From assembly GCA_004335835.1 (NCBI GenBank), contig RWJK01001742.1, positions 1 through 16,129 of the forward strand: a DNA stretch of 16,129 nucleotides, written 5' to 3'. Shown one piece after another: positions 8,982-16,129 of the stretch. Source of the stretch: Scenedesmus sp. ARA3 (taxonomy: Eukaryota > Chlorophyta > Chlorophyceae > Sphaeropleales > Scenedesmaceae). The notes beneath the pieces were generated by a model that made no database searches, was not told where the DNA came from, and saw nothing but the letters and a program-made list of their open reading frames with translations. Position 1 is the stretch's first letter; every line of letters starts with the position of its first letter. The translations under genes were made by a program, and so were the position numbers.

Positions 8982-9425
8982 AGAGGAGTGGCTGTGAGCC
9001 ACAAGCCTCTTTTGGTGCAACATAACATGGCATAACAACCAGGTGCGGCTGGCAGAAAAGAACCTTATCGTGCAGACCCAGAAATAAGATGCATGCCTGT
9101 ACATCTAGTCCAGGGTTTGAGGTCCTGGTAACACCAGGAAACACACGTGCTGCAGCAATTGTGTAGCTAAGGTTTCAGCGGTTGATGCATGGATGAACAA
9201 CTAATAGAGGAATGGCTGCAAGCCACAAGCCTCTTGGTGTATTAGAATAAACCAAAACAAACAGGTGCTGCTGGCAAGAAAGAACCTTCACGTGCAGATC
9301 CAGAAGGATGATGCAAAACCTGTACACCCAAAATGAGGTTTAAAACGTCCTGAGAGCACCAGAAGCACACGTGCTGCAGCTGCAGTGAGTCTTACAGCGG
9401 TTGAGGCATAGTAGCAGCCAGGTGC
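8982..9425. repeat. Tandem 224-bp duplication
   Basis: Two tandem copies (8982-9205 and 9206-9425) share agaggartggctg, agccacaagcctctt, the caggtgckgctggca region, agaaagaaccttc.cgtgcaga, acacgtgctgcagc and cagcggttgatgcat-like blocks. Divergence is substantial and includes indels. Neither copy holds a conserved frame. It could be a fragment of an older repeat family. Confidence 0.6.
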
Positions 9426-9844
9426 TTGAGCAAAGCATTGATACTATCGCCGCAATGCACACCACACGTGCAACTGTTGTTTGATTGTAGCGGCAGCCTT
9501 CAGAACGGTCCGCAAAAGGCAGTGACAGCAGCAGAAGCTGTTGCCGCTAGCCAACCGCCATATAACAGTGTGATAATAACACAAACGCCACTGGCGTCAT
9601 GTAGATATTACCAGACGCGTGCAACACAGCAGCGTCCCTGCGCTGTCCTGGCCCTGCCCCAGCAGCACAAACAATGAGTTAACACAGCCATAACACATAA
9701 CCCGCACCAACCATCGCTGCTGTATAACAGTAGCAGCGACGCAAACAGGCTAATTCGCCACAAACTCAACACTGCCAATCCCTGAACCTCCGAAAGAACA
9801 GCCCCCAGCTTGCAAAAAATTTGATCTGCTATTACTGTGCTGCT
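9426..9844. other. 3' flank of the truncated hemoglobin gene
   Basis: No exon was recognised. Any 3' untranslated region of the minus-strand globin gene would fall here. An exact TGTAA polyadenylation signal close to the stop was not seen on the minus strand. The plus-strand frame 9426-9677 is unsupported. Confidence 0.35.
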
Positions 9845-10035
9845 TCACATATCTGCGCTAGCGCTGAAACAACACCACCCCATCCTTGCTGTTCTTTTGT
9901 GGCCAGCAGCAGCAATTGCCGGCTGTGTTGAAGCCACATCATCATGCTGCAGCTGCTTTGCACCTATGCTGTCTGCAGGTTTCGCCCCGGCAGCAGCTGC
10001 TGCTGCTGCTAGACTGTCCACAAGGAGCTTGTCAC

Positions 10036-10076
<41 letters not shown>

Positions 10077-10165
10077 ACTGACTGCGTGCGTGTCCGCGCT
10101 GCTGGAGGCCCGCTCGCTGCATCTTCAATGCCCAAAGCAAAGAAAGCTGCATAAGGACACACACA

Positions 10166-10201
<36 letters not shown>

Positions 10202-10360
10202 GTGGTCCCTGGCTCCTTTGTGCTCAGGTCCTGCTGCTGCTGCTGCTGCTGCTGCTGCCTGGTGGCGCTTCTCAGCCTGCTGCACATCAGCCCTGCCTGC
10301 CCGCTGCTGCACTGACAGCACTGGCTGCCCAGCAGCTGCCAGATCTGCAGAAGCCTCTTG

Positions 10361-10405
<45 letters not shown>

Positions 10406-11910
10406 CTCCCCTTGTTGGTCCCTGCTGTGGCCATTTGGTTGCCGCTGCTGTTCCAGCACCACAACAGCACCATCAGTCAAGCGGCCGCCGCTGCCGCTGC
10501 TGCTGCCAGAAGAGTCGCTGGCCTCAGGCCCTTGCTGCTGCTGCTGCTGCTGCTGCGGGTCTGGCGGGAATAGCTTGCGCAGCGGTGCAAGCTTCTTCTG
10601 CATGAACAGCACGTCCTTGGCCTGAGAGCAGCAGCAGCAGCAGTGGCAGCAGCAGTCAGGCACTCTTCTTGGCACCAGCTTCACGACTGCAAGCTGCTGT
10701 ACACAGCAACAGTAACAGTAACAGCAGCACTGTTTAAGCGCATCAGCTTTCTACTGATGGATTTCCTGCAGCTGTGGTCATTCACGCTGTACCGCTACAC
10801 TACTGGCTCCCAAAGCAATCTGTATTACATGTGCTGTGCCATACTCCAGCAGCCGCTGCATATGCTCCTGCTGCTGCTGCACCTACTGGTGCTGCGCATA
10901 CCTCAGCCCCGTGCTCCTGTATGGCTGCGATCAGATAAGAGGCCATGAGGTCAAAGTGGTGCTGTGTAGGGTGGTACTTTGTTATAACAGGCCCGTGGAT
11001 CTTGTTGAGGTACTGCAGCTGACGTGGCGTCATGGGGCACTCAAACTGCGCCAGCTGTTTGAAACAGACACAGGCGGCGCGCAGAGCAGAGGATGAGCAG
11101 CAGGCAGCGTCGGGCGCCAGCAAGGCACAATGTTGGTGTGAATGGAGCGCGCGCATTGCGCTGCTGTTCACTGTTTCCAAGTGCGGCGAGTAGAGCAGAG
11201 CAAGAGTAGCAGGCGGAGTGTAGCATCAGACACGACTGCTGAGTGATCTGTGAGTGTTCGTCAAGCACCTGCGGCCATCCTGCTGCTGTGCAGCCATTGC
11301 CTGGGCTGCCGCTGCTGCTGTGCTGTCGCTGCAGGTGGCCAGGCTGTTGCCGTGCTATCGCTGTACATCGTGGATGAAGTGGCTTGCTGCTGCTGCTGCT
11401 GCTGCTGCTCCTGCTGCTGCTGCTGCTGCTGTGGTTGCTCCTGCAAGCCTTTGATTACCTGGTGGATGAAGTAGCTTGTGTGCTTACGCAGCACCAGCAT
11501 GTTTGACTTGCTGGCTTTGAAGATGGGCCGGAGCTCTGGATCAGCTGCATACAGGTGTGCAGGAACAACAGCAACAGCAGGCAGCGTCAACAAGCTGCAG
11601 CAATCTACTGCCCTGATAGCGCTGCTGGACCAGAATGACAAGGGTCTGCTGTGCTGACCACGGTTTGCGACGCCTGCAGTGTTTTTGATGCCCTGGGTGC
11701 TGCACCTGACAACCCTGCAGCATCAAAACAGCTGCACAGCGCGGTCTGCTTGACAAGCTCTTTCAGAGTCTGCCAAAAGGTGACCTAATACGCTACTGCT
11801 CATTATCATGGCGCTCTAGGATGCTAATCGCATCCTGCAGCGCACAGGCACGCACCATACACGTTGCGAAAGAAGTCTGACGTCGCCTCTGTGACCAGAG
11901 GCACATCCAT
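9845..11910 (-). CDS. Truncated hemoglobin (THB-like) with long polyglutamine/alanine tail
   Basis: Group I truncated hemoglobins are small heme proteins that bind O2 and NO, with NO detoxification known in Chlamydomonas THBs. Minus-strand exons are 11910-11856, 11544-11459, 11054-10902 and 10621-9845. All junctions are GT-AG and phases (1, 0, 0) agree. The globin fold reads LVTEATSDFFRNVY, then ADPELRPIF with the CD1 Phe at F27, an E helix (MLVLRKHTSYFI), and the proximal His at H67 in YLNKIHGPVITKYH. It continues with the hallmark QHHFDLMASYLIAAI and a last helix, AKDVLFMQKKLAPLRKLF. The distance from the E helix to H67 fits the family, so no exon is missing between exons 2 and 3. The start ATG at 11908-11910 follows an in-frame TAA, but the usual short N-terminal LYxRxGG helix is absent, so an upstream exon is possible. 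After the globin fold, exon 4 adds about 240 residues of poly-Q, poly-A and Ser/Gly up to TGA 9845-9847. Confidence 0.85.
10030..10558 (-). repeat. Cluster of CTG/CAG triplet arrays coding for polyglutamine and polyalanine
   Basis: At least five CTG runs lie within the last exon of the globin gene (near 10038-10076, 10168-10197, 10230-10257, 10365-10402 and 10532-10556). Read on the minus strand they give glutamine runs, or alanine where the frame register places GCA/GCT. The frame stays open across all of them for more than 250 codons, which implies that length changes have kept to multiples of three. Plus-strand frames through here (for example 9886-10605) are Leu/Ala/Cys shadows. Confidence 0.75.
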
Positions 11911-13484
11911 CTTTTCTTATCAAGCGAGCTCTAATATCTGACGTGAGTGAACATGCAGGCTCGAAGCCTTTTGATCATTTCTTTGTGCCTACAGATGACG
12001 CTGCAGGTAGAAGTCAATGGCAGCCTTTCGCAATTTGAGAGGGGCTTGGTTAGAATGCATCCGGATGAAAGTGAAAGCTGGATCAGGCATCGCGCTCATC
12101 TGCAACAAGCATACCGAGGGCAGGCCCAGTGAACCTCGCAGGGCGGGTTCGCAGGCACCCCAGCATGTGAGTCAGTGCTAGCTGCAGCGTTTGCCTTTTA
12201 AACGATATATGGTTTAAACTTAGATGATTTATGCAGCACGAGATAACACCGGCCAGGCGCAACATCAGGGCCAGCTCAGCTAGCAGGCTGAATGTCAACA
12301 GACCATTTTTCTTGCCCAGCAGACGGCTCTCTACACTGCCTGATTACAGCCCCGCAAGACGACGTAGATTACTCCATGCAACTATTTTGAAAACCCTTGA
12401 AAGGCGGAGCATAAACATGGCATGGTCATGTGGCTGGCTGGCCTCAAGCTGGATGGCCTCACGTGTCAACATCAAGACTAACGTTGGCGGCTCCAAAGTT
12501 CAATACAGGCACCTGTGAAAGCATTCGTGCCGGCAGCCTCTGCACATCATCACATCACCAATCAAGCCAGCGCCCCACTGGCACAGAGAGCCCCTATACA
12601 TGCAGCACGCCACACGGCTGCGCAGCTGAGCGCCTGAGCATGCTGAGCGGCTGAGCATGCTGTCAGCAGCAGTACAACACCGCACCTCAAGCTGCCGCTA
12701 AACACTGCATGGTCAAATGGTGATCACACAAACCTGTCACTTCGCCACTGGCACGATATGATCTATCACCGATCATAGTCTGCAGTCCTTCTGGCTGACA
12801 TCCTGTCACAGCCCGTTGATGTAATCCTGCAATCCTGCAGCGCAGCAGCCGCCAAGTGCTGTTCCTGTCAATGCTTGGGCCACTCCTGCAGCAATGCCTT
12901 CGCAATACTTTTGTGTATGCGCCGTGCGCCAAGGCGTGCATTGCACACACAGAATGACAGCCGTGCCAGGCAGCACATGGCACTGAAAATAACATACCCA
13001 AGATTTAAGATCAGCATACACTGCTCTATGGTACACACACGCACATAAAAGCACAACACAGGCAGCCATGTGCTGCTGCCAAATGTATGATACAAACAAA
13101 GCCGCCTGGTGAGCCCCGCCGCAAACAAAATGTCAAAGGCGCCTGGTGAGCCCCGCCGCAACAAAACAAACCCTGCGTTTGACTGAACACGCATGGCTCT
13201 GCCAAAGCAGGACTCCGACGCTTCGTCGATTCAGCTGCCACAAATGTCAGACCTGCCGCCCATGCAAAAAAAACAGCAAAATCACAGATGAAAGGCGTGC
13301 GAGATGTGCCGCCATGCAGCTGCCAAGCTGACGAGCTGCCACAGCTGCACAGGACAAAGACTCAAAATCCACAAGACAAAAACGTCCGCAGACAAAAGCC
13401 AGCACGCGCAATTCAAAGACGGCAGAGCATGACGGCACCAGGACATGCTGCAGGGGCAAACAGCCACACAGCGTGTCGGCAGCC
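11911..13484. other. Intergenic region between globin start and acyl-CoA oxidase end
   Basis: Both flanking genes are on the minus strand, so this holds the globin promoter and the oxidase 3' flank. Around 11985-12130 both strands look exon-like: plus reads MTLQVEVNGSLSQFERG after an acag acceptor, and minus reads MSAMPDPAFTFIRMHSNQ after a ttgcag acceptor. An inverted repeat tttaaac/gtttaaa (12197-12218) flanks an AT-rich spacer. The block gcctggtgagccccgccgca occurs twice near 13093 and 13142. No complete gene was recognised. Confidence 0.35.
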
Positions 13485-14165
13485 TCACAACGTCTGCCAC
13501 ATCTCATGACATTTCACTGCGAAAGGCGCAGCCAGCAGGTGCACCGGGATGCCAAGTGTATCGCACAAGCACCCCTCAACAACGATAAAACATCGGCGTA
13601 CGCAAAGGGGTTGCAAAGCAGCTGCCAGAGAGTGCCCTCAGCAGCCTCATAGTGTCTGCCCCATTTCGCGCCAATTCTTGGCAATGGGTGCAGCCAGCAG
13701 GTGCTCCGGGATGCCAAATGCGCTGCTCCATCAAGCAGCCTGCCTGCACACAAGATCCTCCCCAAAAGCAGCCGAAGAACCCCAGCAGGGCCGCAACACC
13801 AGCAGCTGGCGCAAGCTCATCAGCAGCCTCACAGCGTCTGCCCCATCTCGCGCCAGTTCTTGGCAATAGGTGCAGCCAGCAGGTGCTCCCGGATGCCAAA
13901 TGCGTCACATTACACGACCTGCCTTGTCTTGAGCGAGACTGTTCGAAGCACAAACCAACAGCCACCACCCGCCAACACATCCGAAGCAAATGCTGCCAAG
14001 CACCCCAGCAGTGTTGCAAGGCCAGCAGCTGGCGCAAGCACATCAGCATCCTCACAGCGTCTGCCCCATCTCGCGCCAGTTTTTGGAAATGGGCGCAGCC
14101 AGCAGGTGCTCCGGGATGCCGAATGCATCACACAGCTTGAGTGCTGGCGCAGCGGGGGCGCCGCT
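13485..14165 (-). repeat. Downstream array of acyl-CoA oxidase terminal-exon 3' halves
   Basis: Four extra copies of the 3' half of the oxidase last exon lie beyond its stop, with homologous stop codons at 14052-14054, 13829-13831, 13647-13649 and 13485-13487. The first three encode DAFGIPEHLLAAPI.KNWREM-type ends almost unchanged; the middle one has Arg for Pro, and the 14052 copy has Ser for Ala. The outermost (13485) is decayed, reading DTLGIPVHLLAAP then FAVKCHEMWQTL. Spacing between stops falls from 247 to 162 bp. The copies at 14052, 13829 and 13647 also share 3' flank just after the stop. Acceptor-like sites precede some copies (catag before the 14052 copy, gagcag before the 13647 copy). 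They could act as alternative last exons or be relics of repeated duplication. Confidence 0.8.
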
Positions 14166-14298
14166 GTCCTATGCCAGTGCTGATGAAACACCCGCCAGCT
14201 GCCACCGAGCTTTACCTTCAATCACCCCGCTCCTAAGCAGGTGCAGCCAAGCAATCCGCCAGTGGTAAGGCAACACAGGCACCATACATGGCAAGCCC

Positions 14299-16015
14299 TC
14301 ACAGCGTCTGGCCCATCTCGCGCCAGTTCTTGGCAATGGGTGCAGCCAGTAGATGCTCGGGGATGCCGAATGCATCGCACAGCTTGAGCGCTGGCGCGGC
14401 AGGGCCGCCGCTGCCCAGCTGCCTGCAGGCCTTGTTCACTGCCAGGCGCAGCGCTGCAGCATCCGCGCCGTTCAGCAGGCCCACCTGCACGAAGACAGAC
14501 ATGTGAAAATTAAATGAGATTAGCAGAATACGAGACTGGGGTTGAGCAGCAGGACCACCACTGCCCAGCTGCCTGCAGGCCTTGTTGACTGCCAGGCGAA
14601 GCGCTGCAGCGTCCGCGCCATTCAGCAGGCCCACCTGCACGCAGACAGACAAGTGCATGTTGGCATAGTTGTAGTTAGTGATGAGGCTTTGGAACAGCTT
14701 GATGGGCTGAGCATAGCAGGCTTGCTGACTGCCAGCCGCAGCGCTGCAGCGTCTGCACCGTTCAGCAGGCCCACCTGCAGACATACAGACAGACATCATT
14801 ATGTGAATGGATTGCAAGAACAGGCTTGAACCGCCCGATCAAATAAGCGTAGCAGGCCCTATTCACTGCCAGCCGCAGCGCTGCTGCGTCCGCGCCGTTC
14901 AGCAAGCCCACCTGCACGCAGACACACGTGTACATGTTTAGAGGATTGCAACAGGTTTGATGTTATCAGATGTAGCAGGCCCTGTTGACTGCCAGCCGCA
15001 GCGCTGCAGCGTCTGCGCCGTTCAGCAGGCCCACCTGCAGACATACAGACAGACATCATTATGTAACAGAGTGCAAGAACGGGCTTGAACAGCCCGATGA
15101 AATGAGTGTAGCAGGCCCTGTTGACTGCCAGGCACAGCGCTGCAGCATCTGCGCCATTCAGCAGGCCCACCTGCACGCAGATAGACATGCACATGTCGGG
15201 AAGCCTGTGAGAATAGGCTTGAACAGCCTGGTGTATGGAGCATTGCGGGCCCTTCTCAGTGCCAGTTGCCGCAAACACTAAGCGGCTGATGCTGTTATTC
15301 ATGACTGATGTCAGCCGCTTGTGTTGCTGGCGAGTGCTGGGAGAAGCCGCAAATGAACCCATTCACATGCACTGGTAGGAGGTGTGAAGGCGCATGGGGT
15401 ATCCTCATCGTCACACACACACACGATCCCTTGACTTACGCGGGTGGTGAGTTTTTACACACCACGCGTACCTCATTCATTCATTCATTCATTCATTCAT
15501 TCACTCACAGGCACACATGCAGCGCCGATGCATCTTGCAGCCCCCACCCCCATCCACAAACACACACCTGCAGGTAGCGCGCCAGCCGTGCCTCGATGCG
15601 TGTTGCGCCGTACAGCTGCGCCAGCACGCTCACGCCAGCAGCAGCGCCGCCAGGAGCAGCCCTGCACAGCAGCAGCAGCAGCAGCGTGGCAGCAGTAAGT
15701 AAAGCGGGCCAATGGCTGTAGCATCATGCCATCTGCAGCCGGCAGACAGCTGTCAACATAGCAGGGCTTCCCCTGAAAACAGTGACACCAGCTATGCAGC
15801 ATGCAGGCCATGCAGCTGGTCAGCAAGGGTGCATGCTTCGCAAGACAATTTCTCATGCGTGAACGCTGTGTGCTGAGCGTCGTCAAGCACGGACAAGGCG
15901 ACATGCAAATGCGGGCTTTGCATGCTTTGGCAAAACAACTCACCGCGCCTCGTCCAGCATGTAACCCATGCAGTGCGCCTCAGCGCGCATTTCCCACGAT
16001 ACAAGCATCATCCAA
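14299..16015 (-). CDS. Acyl-CoA oxidase, C-terminal exons (gene continues past right edge)
   Basis: Acyl-CoA oxidase is the peroxisomal flavoenzyme that starts beta-oxidation, passing electrons to O2 to make H2O2. Minus-strand exons are about 16015-15944, 15661-15568 and 14484-14299, with GT-AG borders and matching phases (2, then 0). They read SWEMRAEAHCMGYMLDEAR, then VLAQLYGATRIEARLARYLQ, then VGLLNGADAAALRLAVNKAC and LKLCDAFGIPEHLLAAPI. This fits the helical C-terminal domain of the family (LYxLxxIE...GLL.......DAFxIPxxLLxxPI). The protein ends NWREMGQTL, which is not a canonical SKL-type peroxisomal signal. Catalytic and FAD-binding exons must lie beyond 16129. A frame near 16040-16100 (NLDLVVQLGWAHVEA) may be one more exon. 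Between 15568 and 14484 the intron is filled with repeated copies of the last exon's 5' half, so the real splicing partner is uncertain. Confidence 0.83.
14550..15272 (-). repeat. Upstream array of acyl-CoA oxidase terminal-exon 5' halves
   Basis: Besides the exon that starts at 14484, further copies start (minus strand, just after a tgcag acceptor) at 14634, 14774, 14911, 15034 and 15170. A remnant without the acceptor end lies at about 15241-15272. Each encodes VGLLNGADAAAL.LAVN.AC or close to it. The 14634 copy also keeps RQLGSGGPAA and then reads in frame, without a stop, straight into the real last exon. The 15034 copy hits TGA right after ACYI. The flank upstream of the acceptor alternates between a ctgcacgcaga type (15170, 14911, 14634) and a ctgcagacatacagacagac type (15034, 14774), giving a two-copy period of about 260 bp. 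Confidence 0.85.
15475..15502. repeat. (ATTC)n microsatellite, seven units
   Basis: Seven exact attc units lie within the proposed acyl-CoA oxidase intron between 15568 and the first exon copy at 15170. A short (AC)n tract lies nearby at about 15412-15424. Confidence 0.8.
15662..15943 (-). other. Acyl-CoA oxidase intron
   Basis: On the minus strand this interval starts with GTGAG just after the exon ending at 15944. It ends with a CTG-rich, pyrimidine-rich tract and gtgcag just before the exon starting at 15661. Removing it restores the codon CG|G for Arg. Open frames inside it are unsupported. Confidence 0.7.
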
Positions 16016-16120
16016 CTGTGCTTGAAGAGCATAATAAGAGCATAATCGTGCAAGCCTCCACATGCGCCCAGCCCAGCTGGACCACCAAGTCCAGATTCTG
16101 TTGTCCCAACACACAAAGAG

Positions 16121-16129
16121 CCCCCCCCC
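16121..16129. other. Run of nine C at the right edge
   Basis: The window ends in an uninterrupted C run following agag. This could be a homopolymer at an assembly boundary or simply where the window was cut. The acyl-CoA oxidase gene should continue beyond it. Confidence 0.5.

Noticed and set aside
8421..9104. 227-codon minus-strand frame rich in cysteine
   Set aside because: It translates tandem repeats and a CAG run. It has no splice framing, no motif, and repeats its own short blocks with the DNA repeat period.
9886..10605. 239-codon plus-strand Ala/Leu-rich frame
   Set aside because: It is the shadow of the CAG arrays in the globin gene's last exon on the opposite strand, which has a better-supported frame.
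11055..11458. Q-rich frame after globin exon 2 as an extra coding exon
   Set aside because: Direct joining of exons 2 and 3 is in phase and gives the distance to the proximal histidine expected for truncated hemoglobins. The Q-rich read-through ends in a stop within the intron.
14859..15362. 167-codon minus-strand frame across several exon copies
   Set aside because: It reads only one copy in the correct frame, and the others are in shifted frames giving Ala/Gly/Arg shadows. It is a by-product of the array.
1..16129. tRNA or rRNA genes
   Set aside because: No cloverleaf with a T-loop consensus and no conserved rRNA blocks were recognised on either strand by eye. A tRNAscan-type search would be decisive.

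Overview
The window reads as nuclear DNA of a green alga (Chlorophyta; a chlorophycean is my guess, not proven). Genes are broken into short exons with GT-AG introns, CAG/CTG runs are abundant, and one gene encodes a truncated hemoglobin resembling the Chlamydomonas THB proteins. There is no bacterial operon structure. Most long open frames are chance frames in CAG-rich or repeated DNA. The real genes had to be assembled from exons whose splice phases agree, so all gene models are predictions by eye without transcript support. Layout, left to right: (1) 676-1803, plus strand: a 375-codon frame resembling the tyrosine recombinases of algal mobile elements, with degenerate catalytic positions and a probable frameshift near its end. 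(2) 2203-2603, minus: a coding-looking frame with one internal TGA, probably a decayed gene. (3) 3817-4268, minus: an alanine-rich, coiled-coil 3' exon of unknown function containing 18 CAG triplets. (4) 5264-6600, plus: a five-exon hemerythrin (HHE) domain gene. (5) 6622-9844: no gene that I can support, but several diverged tandem repeats. (6) 9845-11910, minus: a four-exon truncated hemoglobin gene with a roughly 240-residue polyglutamine and alanine tail. (7) 11911-13484: intergenic. (8) 13485-16015, minus: the 3' end of an acyl-CoA oxidase gene that continues past the right edge. The most unusual structure is in the acyl-CoA oxidase gene. The last coding exon (14299-14484) is intact. Upstream of it are five more full-start copies of its 5' half (six start sites counting the intact exon), each with its own splice acceptor, plus one remnant. 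Downstream are four more copies of its 3' half, each ending in the homologous stop codon. Differences between copies are overwhelmingly synonymous, which suggests that most copies evolved while translated. The upstream copies also alternate between two flank types, giving a two-copy higher-order period of about 260 bp. Hemerythrin, truncated hemoglobin and acyl-CoA oxidase all deal with oxygen or iron chemistry, but they are on different strands and separated by kilobases, so I do not claim a functional cluster.
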